From Krasilnikoviella flava (lineage in GTDB: Bacteria; Actinomycetota; Actinomycetes; Actinomycetales; Cellulomonadaceae), in assembly GCF_900167525.1 (NCBI RefSeq), contig NZ_FUZQ01000004.1:491545-555544 (forward strand): 64,000 bases of DNA, given 5' to 3'. Made by a program: the position numbers and the translations under genes. This document shows positions 8,574-17,583 of the stretch, piece after piece (the first letter of the stretch is position 1; each line of letters begins with the position of its first letter). The notes beneath the pieces are model-generated. The model was not told the origin of the DNA. It ran no database searches and was given only the letters and a program-made list of their open reading frames with translations.

Positions 8574-8975
8574 GTGACTTTCACCGACGAGGCGCAGGCC
8601 GGGGGAATCGCCCTGGTGGAGCGGACCGACGTGAGCGTGGTGGACATGTGGGGCGAGATCGACATCGCCCTGCGCAACGAGGCGAGCGCGGCGCTCGCGA
8701 GAGCGTTCGAGCGCGACCTCCCCGTGGTGGTGGACACGTCGCGCGTGACGTTCATCGATTCCGCCGGGGTCGCGTTCCTCGTCCAGCTCTGCCGGATCGG
8801 CCGGGACGAGGGTCTGCGGGTCTCGCTGCACCGCCCGCCGGCGGCGGTCCTGGACGTGCTGCGCATGCTCGACCTGGACGTGCCGCCGGACACCGTCGGT
8901 GACTGGGGCGCCACCCCGGCGAGGACGTCGCCGGCACCGAGCGCCCCCACGGCCCCGCACAGCCTGGCCGGCTGA
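8574..8975 (+). CDS. STAS-domain anti-sigma factor antagonist
   Basis: A 133-residue single STAS domain. The centre reads VVVDTSRVTFIDSAGVAFL, with the DSAG motif whose serine is the usual phosphorylation site in SpoIIAA/RsbV-type antagonists. Such proteins bind an anti-sigma kinase when unphosphorylated and free the sigma factor. GTG at 8574 was chosen because GAAGG lies 7 bases upstream; GTG at 8568 is possible. The last 25 residues are a proline/serine/alanine tail. No cognate kinase or sigma factor gene is nearby, so its partner is elsewhere. Confidence 0.85.
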   Translation: MTFTDEAQAGGIALVERTDVSVVDMWGEIDIALRNEASAALARAFERDLPVVVDTSRVTFIDSAGVAFLVQLCRIGRDEGLRVSLHRPPAAVLDVLRMLDLDVPPDTVGDWGATPARTSPAPSAPTAPHSLAG

Positions 8976-9008
8976 GCGCCGTCGGGCCGCACCGCCAACG
9001 GTCGAACG

Positions 9009-9776
9009 TCAGTGGTCGCGGCCGCTCGCGGCGAGCGCGGCCGCCCCGACGATGCCGGCCCGGTTGCGCAGCGTGGCCGGGATGATCGGGGCGTGCAGGT
9101 CGAGCAGGGGCAGGAACTTCTCGTGGTGCTTGCTCACGCCGCCGCCGACGACGATGAGCTCGGGGGAGAGCAGCATCTCGACGGTCTCGAAGTAGCGCTG
9201 CAGGCGGTGGGCCCACTGGTGCCAGGACAGGTCGTGGCGCTCGCGGGCGGACTCCGCGGCGCGCGACTCGGCGTCGTGCCCGTCGATCTCGAGGTGGCCG
9301 AGCTCGGTGTTCGGCACCAGCACGCCGTCCACGAGCAGCGCCGACCCGATCCCGGTGCCGAGCGTGACGACCAGCACCACGCCGTCGCGCCCCTGCGCGG
9401 CGCCGTACCGCTGCTCGCCGACACCGGCCGCGTCGGCGTCGTTGACGGCCATGACGTCGCGCCCCGTCGCGTCGTGCACCAGGGCGGGCAGGTCCACGCC
9501 CTTCCACGACTTGTCGAGGTTGGCGATGAACCGGACGACGCCGTGGTCCATCGGTGCGGGGAAGGCGACGCCCACCGGCACGTGCGACGGCAGGGCGAAG
9601 GAGTCGACGAGCTCGGCGAGCACGCCCGCCACGGCGTCCGGCGTGGACCTCTCGGGGGTGGGGATGCGGCGGCGCTCGTCCGCGAACTCACCTGTCGTCA
9701 GGTCGACCGGCGCCCCCTTGATGCCCGACCCGCCGATATCGATGCCGAACGCGACCGGCTGCGCTGCCTCCACCAT
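9009..9776 (-). CDS. ppgK: Polyphosphate glucokinase
   Basis: A 255-residue ROK-family kinase that phosphorylates glucose with polyphosphate (and usually ATP), feeding glycolysis. It has the phosphate motif [12 protein letters not shown], the PPGK-like NLDKSWKG segment, NDADAAG, and the second phosphate loop [11 protein letters not shown] followed by PNTELGHLE. The frame stays open upstream, but only from the ATG at 9776 does the family sequence begin. It is divergent from a 65-residue protein with only 27 bp between the two starts. Confidence 0.95.
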   Translation of the reverse strand: MVEAAQPVAFGIDIGGSGIKGAPVDLTTGEFADERRRIPTPERSTPDAVAGVLAELVDSFALPSHVPVGVAFPAPMDHGVVRFIANLDKSWKGVDLPALVHDATGRDVMAVNDADAAGVGEQRYGAAQGRDGVVLVVTLGTGIGSALLVDGVLVPNTELGHLEIDGHDAESRAAESARERHDLSWHQWAHRLQRYFETVEMLLSPELIVVGGGVSKHHEKFLPLLDLHAPIIPATLRNRAGIVGAAALAASGRDH

Positions 9777-9803
9777 GGGCCCATCTTGATGCAGGATCGT
9801 CCT

Positions 9804-10001
9804 ATGAGCGACACAAGCCCGGTGCAGTACTGGTACAACACCAAGACCGGCGAGGTGGAGGAGAGTCGCGACCGGTCGAGCTGGAGCCACCGCATGGGCC
9901 CGTACCCCACGCGAGAGGCGGCCCACGGCGCCCTGGACTCGGCGCAGCACCGCAACGAGGAGTGGGAGCGCGAGGACACCGACTGGCGCGGCCGCGACTG
10001 A
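9804..10001 (+). CDS. Small conserved hydrophilic protein
   Basis: A 65-residue protein rich in charged and aromatic residues (QYWYNTKTGEVEESRDRSSW, then GPYPTREAA). The pattern of a short aromatic start, a central YPTREAA segment and an acidic tail resembles small SPOR-like proteins common in actinobacteria, but I cannot assign a function. No membrane segment or signal is present. It is divergent from ppgK. Confidence 0.75.
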   Translation: MSDTSPVQYWYNTKTGEVEESRDRSSWSHRMGPYPTREAAHGALDSAQHRNEEWEREDTDWRGRD

Positions 10002-10072
10002 CGATGCGTCGTCGAGCGGGCCGATGAGTTCGAGTCGCCCGGGGCGTCGACCTGCACGACGGAGGTGACGGG

Positions 10073-10954
10073 ATGACGACGACGGTCGAGGCGAACGGGG
10101 TCACGCTCGGTGTCGAGCACTTCGGGGACGCGGCGGCACCGCTGCTCCTCTGCGTGGGCGGGACGACGATGCTCTCGTGGCCCGACGAGCTCTGCGAGTC
10201 CCTGGCGCGGGGCGGGCGTCACGTGGTGCGCTACGACCTGCGTGACTCGGGGGCGTCGACCACCGTCGACCCCGAGGCGCCGGCGTACACGCTGCGCGAC
10301 CTTGCCGCCGACGCGGCTGCCCTCGCCCGGGAGCTCGACGACCGTCCGGCCCACCTGGCGGGCATCGGCGTCGGCGGGATGGTCGCGCAGGTCGCCGCCA
10401 TCGAGCACCCGGGGTCGTTCGCGGCGTTGACGCTGGCCGGGACACGGTCCGTCGCGCCGGGCCCGGTCGACGACGACCTGCCGGACCACGACGCGGCGAC
10501 GATGGGCCGGTTGTTCTCGCTCCCCATGCCCGACTGGTCCGACCGAGCGGCCGTGGCGGACCACGCCGCCGCGGGAGCCGAGATCCTCGGGGACGACCCG
10601 GCCACAGCCCGCGTGCTCGCGGGGCGCATCTGGGACCGCACCCCGGGCACGGCGCCGGCGGCGCACCTGGCCAACCAGCTGGGTACGGTCTTCGCCGCGC
10701 TCGACTGCGCGCCGCGCTGGCGTGAACGCCTGGGCGAGGTCGCGGTGCCGACCCTGGTGGTGCACGGCCGGCACGACCCGTTCTTCCCGGTCGGCAACGG
10801 GGAGGCGCTGGCGCGCGAGATCCCGCTGGCGCAGCTGCTCGTCCTCGACGCCGCGTCGACGGCGATCCCCGACGCGGCGGCCGGTCAGGTCGCGGCAGCG
10901 ATGCTCGGCCTCCAGGCCACGGCCGGCGACCCGCACGCCGGAGGCGCGCGGTAG
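10073..10954 (+). CDS. Alpha/beta hydrolase-fold protein lacking catalytic residues
   Basis: A 293-residue alpha/beta hydrolase fold like RdmC-type methylesterases: CVGGTTML at the oxyanion loop, RYDLRDSGAST, and HGRHDPFFP holding the acid residue. The nucleophile elbow, expected as GxSxGG, reads GIGVGG, so the serine is glycine (codon GGC where AGC would be expected). Near the end, where GMGH normally provides the histidine, the sequence is LDAASTAIPDAAA. With two of three triad residues gone it is probably not a hydrolase. The ATG has GGAGGTGACGGG just upstream. Confidence 0.88.
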   Translation: MTTTVEANGVTLGVEHFGDAAAPLLLCVGGTTMLSWPDELCESLARGGRHVVRYDLRDSGASTTVDPEAPAYTLRDLAADAAALARELDDRPAHLAGIGVGGMVAQVAAIEHPGSFAALTLAGTRSVAPGPVDDDLPDHDAATMGRLFSLPMPDWSDRAAVADHAAAGAEILGDDPATARVLAGRIWDRTPGTAPAAHLANQLGTVFAALDCAPRWRERLGEVAVPTLVVHGRHDPFFPVGNGEALAREIPLAQLLVLDAASTAIPDAAAGQVAAAMLGLQATAGDPHAGGAR

Positions 10955-10968
10955 CCGGGCAGGGCGAC

Positions 10969-11838
10969 CTACCGCTCGAACGAGTGCGCGGCGTCGGGGA
11001 AGGTGCCCCCGCGGACCTCGTCGGCGTAGTCCTGCGCGGCCTGGCGCAGCAGGTTGCCGACCTCGGCGAACCGGCGGGCGAAGCGCGGAGACCAGTCGGT
11101 CATCCCGGCCATGTCGGTCCAGACGAGCACCTGCCCGTCGACGCGGGGACCCGCGCCGATGCCGATGGTGGGGATGCGCAGGATCTCGGTGGCGCGGGCC
11201 GCGACCTCCACCGGCACCATCTCGAGGACGACGGCGACGGCGCCGGCCTCCTGCACCGCGAGCGCGTCCTCGCACAACGCCTCGGCGGCGTCGTCGCCCC
11301 GGCCCTGCACGCGCGGCCCGCCGAGGATGTTCTCCGACTGCGGCGTGAAGCCGAGGTGGCCCACGACGGGGATGCCGGCGTCGGTGAGGGCACGGATCTG
11401 CGCGGCCGACCGGCGGCCGCCCTCGAGCTTGATCGCGGCGGCGCCCGTCTGCTTCATGACGCGCACCCCGGAGGCGAGGGCCTGCTCGGGGCCGGCCTCG
11501 TAGGTACCGAACGGCAGGTCGACGACGACGAGGGCGTGCTCGGCCGCGCGCGCGACGGCGCGGGCCGGCGGGATCATGTCGTCCAGCGTGACGGGCAGCG
11601 TCGTCGTGTGCCCGTGCATGGTGTTGCCGATCGAGTCGCCCACGAGCAGCAGGTCCAGGCCCGCGGCGTCGAAGATCCGGGCCGTGACCGCGTCGTACGC
11701 GGTGAGCATCGTGAGCTTCTCGCCGCGTTCCTTGGCCTCCGCCAGGTGGTGCACCCGCACGCGCCGGCGGCGCGTCAGGTCGGCGGCGGGCGAGGAGACG
11801 GCGGTGTCGGTCGTGGTGTCGTGACCGGGGTTCGACAT
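10969..11838 (-). CDS. panB: 3-methyl-2-oxobutanoate hydroxymethyltransferase
   Basis: PanB makes ketopantoate from 2-oxoisovalerate and methylenetetrahydrofolate, the first committed step to pantothenate and coenzyme A. The 289-residue sequence carries the family motifs MLTAYDAVTA, DLLLVGDSIGN, GHTTTLPVTLDDM, KLEGG, GHLGFTPQ and GIGAGPRVDGQVLV. The ATG at 11838 is preceded by TAGGCT seven bases away, fitting a leaderless transcript. It is divergent from glnA2, as panB is near the gln genes in mycobacteria. Confidence 0.95.
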   Translation of the reverse strand: MSNPGHDTTTDTAVSSPAADLTRRRRVRVHHLAEAKERGEKLTMLTAYDAVTARIFDAAGLDLLLVGDSIGNTMHGHTTTLPVTLDDMIPPARAVARAAEHALVVVDLPFGTYEAGPEQALASGVRVMKQTGAAAIKLEGGRRSAAQIRALTDAGIPVVGHLGFTPQSENILGGPRVQGRGDDAAEALCEDALAVQEAGAVAVVLEMVPVEVAARATEILRIPTIGIGAGPRVDGQVLVWTDMAGMTDWSPRFARRFAEVGNLLRQAAQDYADEVRGGTFPDAAHSFER

Positions 11839-11845
11839 GGCGGCC

Positions 11846-11851
11846 AGCCTA
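11846..11851 (-). promoter_or_regulatory. -10 box of leaderless panB promoter
   Basis: TAGGCT on the minus strand, 7 bases before the panB ATG; same geometry as ten other starts in this window. Confidence 0.5.
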
Positions 11852-11899
11852 TGCCAGACGCGACATACGTTATTAACACTTCTCGTGCAGGATGGACTC

Positions 11900-13237
11900 A
11901 TGGACAGGCAGCAGGAGTTCGTGCTCCGCACGGTCGAGGAGCGCGACATCCGCTTCATCCGGCTCTGGTTCACCGACGTGCTCGGGGTCCTGAAGTCGGT
12001 GGCGGTCGCCCCGGCCGAGCTCGAGCAGGCGTTCACGGAGGGCATCGGCTTCGACGGCAGCTCCATCGAGGGGCTGACGCGGGTCTACGAGGCGGACATG
12101 ATCGCCAAGCCCGACCCGACCACGTTCCAGGTGCTGCCGTGGCGCGGTGACCGGCACGGGACGGGACGGATGTTCTGCGACATCCTCACGCCGGACGGCG
12201 AGCCCTCGCTCGCGGACTCGCGCAACGTGCTCAAGCGGGCGCTCGCGAAGGCCAGCGACCGTGGCTTCACCTTCTACACGCACCCCGAGGTCGAGTTCTA
12301 CCTGTTCAACCAGCTCGCGGCGCCGGAGGACCCGCTGGTCCCGGTCGACAACGGCGGCTACTTCGACCACCTGGCGCGCGGCAGCACGCACGACTTCCGG
12401 CGAGCCGCCATCACGATGCTCGAGTCGATGGGCATCTCGGTCGAGTTCTCCCACCACGAGGCCGGCCCCGGCCAGAACGAGATCGACCTGCGGTACGCCG
12501 ACGCCCTGACCACGGCGGACAACCTCATGACGTTCCGCACGGTGGTCAAGGAGGTGGCGCTCGAGCAGGGCGTCTTCGCGTCGTTCATGCCCAAGCCCAT
12601 GGCCGACCAGCCGGGATCCGGCATGCACACGCACCTGTCGCTGTTCGAGGACGACCAGAACGCGTTCCACGAGCCGGGCGCGCAGTTCGAGCTCTCGAAG
12701 ACGGCCCGGCAGTTCATCGCAGGTCTGCTGGTGCACGCGGCCGAGATCACGGCCGTGACCAACCAGTACGTCAACTCGTACAAGCGGCTGTGGGGCGGTG
12801 CCGAGGCGCCGAGCTACATCTGCTGGGGCCACAACAACCGGTCCGCCCTCGTGCGCGTGCCCATGTACAAGCCGGGCAAGGGCAACTCGGCCCGCGTGGA
12901 GTACCGGGCCCTCGACTCGGCGGCCAACCCGTACCTGGCGTTCGCGGTGCTGCTCGCCGCCGGCCTCAAGGGGATCGAGGACGGCTACGAGCTGCCCGAG
13001 GCCACCGGCGACGACGTCTGGGAGCTGACGGACCGGGAGCGCCGTGCCCTCGGCATCGCCCCGCTTCCGCAGTCCCTCGACGAGGCGATCGAGCTGATGG
13101 AGCGCTCCGAGCTGGTGGCCGAGACGCTCGGGGAGCACGTGTACGACTTCGTCCTGCGCAACAAGCGACAGGAGTGGGACGCGTATCGCGCGCAGGTCAC
13201 GCCCTACGAGCTGCGCCGGTTCCTGCAGAACCTGTGA
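11900..13237 (+). CDS. glnA2: Glutamine synthetase type I, GlnA2-like
   Basis: A 445-residue type I glutamine synthetase of the alpha group, ATP-dependent amidation of glutamate. Motifs include GFDGSSIEG, the EVEFYLF metal site, GPGQNEIDLRY, MPKPMADQPGSGMHTHLSL and NNRSALVRVP. The loop that carries the adenylylation tyrosine in GlnA (LYELPPEE) reads DDVWELTDRE here, with Trp at residue 374, so GlnE should not adenylylate it. Length and context match mycobacterial GlnA2. Its stop overlaps the glnE start by 4 bases. ATG 11900 is preceded by GGATGGA. Confidence 0.93.
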   Translation: MDRQQEFVLRTVEERDIRFIRLWFTDVLGVLKSVAVAPAELEQAFTEGIGFDGSSIEGLTRVYEADMIAKPDPTTFQVLPWRGDRHGTGRMFCDILTPDGEPSLADSRNVLKRALAKASDRGFTFYTHPEVEFYLFNQLAAPEDPLVPVDNGGYFDHLARGSTHDFRRAAITMLESMGISVEFSHHEAGPGQNEIDLRYADALTTADNLMTFRTVVKEVALEQGVFASFMPKPMADQPGSGMHTHLSLFEDDQNAFHEPGAQFELSKTARQFIAGLLVHAAEITAVTNQYVNSYKRLWGGAEAPSYICWGHNNRSALVRVPMYKPGKGNSARVEYRALDSAANPYLAFAVLLAAGLKGIEDGYELPEATGDDVWELTDRERRALGIAPLPQSLDEAIELMERSELVAETLGEHVYDFVLRNKRQEWDAYRAQVTPYELRRFLQNL

Positions 13238-16200
13238 CCGCCCGTCCGCCGACCCTCACGGGGCGGCTGCTGCACGCGGGGTTCGCGGACCTCACCCGGT
13301 CGGCGTCGCTCTGGTCCGACCCGGGGCTGCAGGAGGCGTTCGCGTCGCCGGGCCGCGAGGACGCGCTCCTGGGCGCGGTGGCCGGGTGCGCGGACCCGGA
13401 CCTCGCGCTCCTGCAGCTGGTCCGGCTGGCGGAGAACCCAGAGGCCCGGACCCGCCTCGGCGAGCTGCTCGACGAGGACGCGCCCCCGCGGGCCCGCACG
13501 CGACTGCTGGCCGTGCTCGGGGCGTCGTCCGCCCTCGGTGACGAGGTGGTGCGTCGCCCCGAGCTGCTCGACCTGCTCGCCGCGCCCGACGGCGCCGCCG
13601 CCGACGCCCCCGACCTCGAGGACGTCGACGGCGCCGACGACGAGGACGGGGAGGACGGCGGCGATCCCGGCCCGCGGACCGTCGCCGGCCCGGCGGAGGT
13701 GCGCGCGGCGCTGCTGCGCGCCGTCGGCGCCGACCCGGCGGCCGAGGTGCCGGTGGCCGCGGACCCGGACGCCGGACCGGGCGTCGGGTGGCCGGACGCC
13801 GGCGCGGCGACCACGACCGACGCGCTGAGACGCGCGTACCGCGCCCGGCTGCTGGCGCTGGCCGCGGACGACCTCACCGCGAGCGAGCCGCTGATGCGCA
13901 TGCCCGTCGTCGGGGCTGCGCTCGCGGACCTCGCCGCAGCCGCCCTCGACGCGGCGCTCGCGGTCGCACGGGCCGAGCTCGACGACCACGGCGCGGGGGT
14001 GCGGCTGGCTGTCGTGGGGATGGGCAAGACCGGCGGGCGCGAGCTGAACTACGTCTCCGACGTCGACGTCGTGTACGTGTGCGAACCCGGCGCGCTGCCG
14101 GGCGGGAGCGTCCTCGACGAGCCGACGGCGCTCGCCACCGGGACACGTCTCGCGACCGGGCTGCAGCGGGTGTGCTCCGCCGCGTCCGCCGAGCCGGCCC
14201 TGTGGCCGGTCGACGCGGCGCTGCGGCCCGAGGGGGCGCAGGGCCCGCTGGTGCGCACCCTCGCGAGCCACCTCGCGTACTACGAGCGGTGGGCCCAGAC
14301 ATGGGAGTTCCAGGCCCTGCTCAAGGCTCGCCCGGTGGCCGGTGACGCGGACCTGGGACGGGACTATCGCGCGGCGGTCGACCCGTTCATCTGGTCGGCC
14401 GTGCACCGCGAGCACTTCGTCGAGGACGCCCGCGCGATGCGGCGCCGGGTCGAGCAGCACGTCCCGGCGGCCGAGGCGGACCGCCAGATCAAGCTGGGCA
14501 AGGGGGGACTGCGCGACGTCGAGTTCACGGTGCAGCTGCTGCAGCTCGTGCACGGCCGGGCCGACCCGAAGATCCGGTCGCCCCACACGCTCGCCGCGCT
14601 CGCCGCACTGGCGGCCGGCGGCTACGTCGGTCGCGAGCACGCCGCGCGGATGGCGGTCTGCTACCGGTTCCTTCGGGCGCTGGAGCACCGGGTGCAGCTG
14701 TTCCGGCTGCGCCGCACGCACCTGCTGCCCACGGCGGAGGAGGACCTGCGCCGGCTCGCGCGGTCCCTCGGGATGCGGGCCGAGGGCGCCACCGGCCTCC
14801 TCGAGCGCTGGCGCGCCACGCGGCGCGAGGTGCGCGCCCTGCACGAGGAGGTCTTCTACCGGCCGCTGCTGCCGGCGTCGGCACAGCTCTCGGACGCCGA
14901 GCTGTCGCTGTCCCCGGACGTCGCCCGCGAGCGGTTCGCCGCCGTCGGGTACCGCGACCCCGACGGCGCGATGCGGCACGTGACCGCCCTGACCTCGGGC
15001 ACCTCTCGCCGGGCGGCGTTGCAGCGCCAGCTGCTGCCCGTGCTGCTCGGCTGGTTCGCCGAGGGTGCCGACCCCGACGCGGGGCTGCTTGCCTTCCGCA
15101 AGCTGTCCGAGACGCTCGGCGCCACCCCCTGGTACCTGCGCCTGCTGCGCGACTCCGAGAACGCGGCATACCACCTGACCCGGTTGCTGGCGTCGTCGAC
15201 CTACCTCGCCGAGGCGCTGGCGCGCTCGCCCGAGTCGGTGCGCTGGCTGGCGGACACGTCGGGGCTGGAGCCGCGTGGCCCGGAACGGCTGGCCGCGGAG
15301 GTGGACGCCCTGCTCACTCGCGCCGACGAGCCGAAGGCGGCCGCGCAGCGCCTGCGTGCGCTGCGCCGGCGCGAGCTCGCCCGGACCGGGGCCGCCGAGG
15401 TGCTCGGCCTGCTGCCGCCCGTGGACGCGGCGGCCGCGATCTCGGACGCGGCCGACGTGGTCCTCGCCGGCGGGCTCCGCGTCGCGGAGCACGCCGCGCG
15501 GGTCGAGCTCGGCCTGGGAGCCGGGGAGAACCCCACGCGGATGCTCGTCGTCGCGATGGGGCGGCTGGGAGGCCGTGAGATGGGGTACGGCTCGGACGCG
15601 GACGTGATGTTCGTGCACGAGCCCGTGCCCGGAGCGGAGCCCCAGGTCGCTCAGGACTTCGCGACGCGTGCCGCGACGCGGCTGCGGGCGCTGCTGTCCG
15701 AGGTGGGGCCCGAGCCGACGCTGCCCGTCGACGCCGACCTTCGCCCCGAGGGCCGGCAGGGGCCTCTCGTGCGCACCCTCGAGTCGTACGCCGAGTACTA
15801 CGGTCGCTGGTCGAGCGTGTGGGAGTCGCAGGCGCTGCTTCGCGCCCGGCCCGTCGCGGGCGACGTCGGGGGCGACGGCTCTCTCGGCTCGCAGTTCGAG
15901 GTGCTCGTCGACCCGTTGCGGTGGCCGGCGGGCGGGCTCGACGACGCGCCGCTGCGCGAGGTGCGGCGCATCAAAGCGCGCGTCGAGGCGGAGCGGCTGC
16001 CCCGCGGCGCCGACCCGGCACGCCACCTCAAGCTCGGGCGTGGCGGCGTCTCCGACGTCGAGTGGACCGCGCAGCTGCTGCAGCTGCAGCACGCGGCCGA
16101 GGTGCCCGGCCTACGCACCACGGGCACGGTCGCGGCGCTCGACGCCGCCACGGTGGCGGGTCTCCTCGACGCCGAGGACGCCGCGCAGCTGCGCGACGCC

Positions 16201-16419
16201 TGGGTCCTCGCCTCCCGCCTGCGGTCCGCCGTCGTGCTCTGGTCGGGACGCACCACGGGTGCGCAGACCGACCGGCTGCCGCACGACTCGCGCGACCTGA
16301 CGGGCGTCGCCGCCCTGCTCGGCGACGTCGGGACCGGGGGAGAGCTCGAGGAGCTCTACCTCCGTACCGCCCGCCGCGCCCGGGCCGTCATGGAACGGGT
16401 CTTCTACGGGGAGGACTGA
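13234..16419 (+). CDS. glnE: Bifunctional glutamine synthetase adenylyltransferase/deadenylase
   Basis: GlnE adds and removes AMP on the glutamine synthetase tyrosine according to nitrogen state. The 1061-residue protein shows the two nucleotidyltransferase halves: GKTGGRELNYVSDVDVVYV near residue 265 and GRLGGREMGYGSDADVMFV near 775, each followed by its own helical regulatory part (KLGKGGLRDVEFTVQ and KLGRGGVSDVEWTAQ). The GTG start overlaps the glnA2 stop (GTGA), so the two are translationally coupled. An acidic, alanine-rich insert at about residues 120-185 is not typical of the core. Confidence 0.95.
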   Translation: MTARPPTLTGRLLHAGFADLTRSASLWSDPGLQEAFASPGREDALLGAVAGCADPDLALLQLVRLAENPEARTRLGELLDEDAPPRARTRLLAVLGASSALGDEVVRRPELLDLLAAPDGAAADAPDLEDVDGADDEDGEDGGDPGPRTVAGPAEVRAALLRAVGADPAAEVPVAADPDAGPGVGWPDAGAATTTDALRRAYRARLLALAADDLTASEPLMRMPVVGAALADLAAAALDAALAVARAELDDHGAGVRLAVVGMGKTGGRELNYVSDVDVVYVCEPGALPGGSVLDEPTALATGTRLATGLQRVCSAASAEPALWPVDAALRPEGAQGPLVRTLASHLAYYERWAQTWEFQALLKARPVAGDADLGRDYRAAVDPFIWSAVHREHFVEDARAMRRRVEQHVPAAEADRQIKLGKGGLRDVEFTVQLLQLVHGRADPKIRSPHTLAALAALAAGGYVGREHAARMAVCYRFLRALEHRVQLFRLRRTHLLPTAEEDLRRLARSLGMRAEGATGLLERWRATRREVRALHEEVFYRPLLPASAQLSDAELSLSPDVARERFAAVGYRDPDGAMRHVTALTSGTSRRAALQRQLLPVLLGWFAEGADPDAGLLAFRKLSETLGATPWYLRLLRDSENAAYHLTRLLASSTYLAEALARSPESVRWLADTSGLEPRGPERLAAEVDALLTRADEPKAAAQRLRALRRRELARTGAAEVLGLLPPVDAAAAISDAADVVLAGGLRVAEHAARVELGLGAGENPTRMLVVAMGRLGGREMGYGSDADVMFVHEPVPGAEPQVAQDFATRAATRLRALLSEVGPEPTLPVDADLRPEGRQGPLVRTLESYAEYYGRWSSVWESQALLRARPVAGDVGGDGSLGSQFEVLVDPLRWPAGGLDDAPLREVRRIKARVEAERLPRGADPARHLKLGRGGVSDVEWTAQLLQLQHAAEVPGLRTTGTVAALDAATVAGLLDAEDAAQLRDAWVLASRLRSAVVLWSGRTTGAQTDRLPHDSRDLTGVAALLGDVGTGGELEELYLRTARRARAVMERVFYGED

Positions 16420-16540
16420 TGTCGCGCCGAGATTGGGACGTCGCACGCCGCGGGGTGCGGCACGATATGTCCATGCGCATGTCACCGTCGTCGACCGCCG
16501 GCGTCCAGGCCGCCCGTACTCGCCCCACGGGAGCGGTCGC

Positions 16541-17551
16541 GTGAGCGCCGGCCTGCTCGGGCTGCTCGACGACGTCGCGGCCATCGCCAAGCTCGCTGCC
16601 GCGTCGCTCGACGACGTGGGGGCGGCTGCTGCGAAGGCGACGGCGAAGGCGGCCGGCGTCGTCGTGGACGACACGGCCGTGACACCGCAGTACGTGCACG
16701 GCGTCGCCGCGAACCGCGAGATCCCGATCGTCAAGAAGATCGCCTGGGGCTCGATCCGCAACAAGGTGCTGTTCATCCTGCCGATCGCACTGATCCTCAG
16801 CCAGTGGGCGCCGTGGCTGCTGACGCCCATCCTCATGGTCGGCGGCACCTACCTCGCGTTCGAGGGCGCGGAGAAGATCTGGGGCCGCCTGCGCGGGCAC
16901 GAGGGGCACGACGCCCCCGCCGCGACCGTCGGCCCGGAGGCCGAGAAGACGCTCGTCGCAGGCGCCGTGCGTACCGACCTCATCCTGTCCGCCGAGATCA
17001 TGGTCATCGCGCTCAACGAGGTCGCGCACGAACCGTTCTTCTCCCGGCTGGTGATCCTCCTCGTCGTGGCCCTGGCGATCACCGTGATCGTCTACGGCGT
17101 GGTGGGTCTCATCGTGCGGATGGACGACATGGGCCTGGCTCTGGCAGGGCGCGAGTCGCGCACGAGCCAGCGTGTCGGCCGGGGCCTCGTGGCCGGGATG
17201 CCGAAGGTGCTGGCCGTGATCTCCGTCGTGGGGACGGTCGCGATGCTCTGGGTGGGCGGGCACATCCTGCTGACCGGCACCGACGAGCTGGGCTGGCACG
17301 CGCCCTACGAGTTCGTGCACCACCTCGAGGAGGCCGTCGCCCACGCGGTCCCCGGCATCGGCGGGTTCCTCGGCTGGCTGGTCAACACCTTCTTCTCCGC
17401 CCTCATCGGTGTCGTCGTGGGCGCCGTCGTCGTCGCCGTGATGCACGTGCTGCCCTTCGGCAAGAAGCACGGCAAGGATGGCGGCGAGGAGCACGGCGCC
17501 GGGCCCGCCGCGGGGGAGCAGCCCGCGACGCCGGAGGCCGACGAGCGCTGA
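16541..17551 (+). CDS. DUF808 family membrane protein
   Basis: A 336-residue protein of the YedI/DUF808 family: start SAGLLGLLDDVAAIAKLAA, the conserved PIVKKIAWGSIRNK, then about seven hydrophobic helices, with LVAGAVRTDLILSAEIMVIALNEV between them. The family is inner-membrane with unknown function. The GTG has GGGAG 9 bases upstream. The C-terminal 30 residues are acidic and low complexity. It follows glnE by 121 bp and ends 32 bp from a convergent gene. Confidence 0.85.
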   Translation: MSAGLLGLLDDVAAIAKLAAASLDDVGAAAAKATAKAAGVVVDDTAVTPQYVHGVAANREIPIVKKIAWGSIRNKVLFILPIALILSQWAPWLLTPILMVGGTYLAFEGAEKIWGRLRGHEGHDAPAATVGPEAEKTLVAGAVRTDLILSAEIMVIALNEVAHEPFFSRLVILLVVALAITVIVYGVVGLIVRMDDMGLALAGRESRTSQRVGRGLVAGMPKVLAVISVVGTVAMLWVGGHILLTGTDELGWHAPYEFVHHLEEAVAHAVPGIGGFLGWLVNTFFSALIGVVVGAVVVAVMHVLPFGKKHGKDGGEEHGAGPAAGEQPATPEADER

Positions 17552-17583
17552 CCTCGTCCTGGCGGGCCGGACACCTGCGACCG

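Noticed and set aside
13204..16092. Long open frame on the minus strand across glnE
   Set aside because: Arg/Gly/Ala/Val-rich composition and no family motif; it is the usual antisense shadow of a high-GC gene. Similar shadows across the MMPL gene (26867-29680) and the hybrid kinase (49673-52336) were rejected for the same reason.
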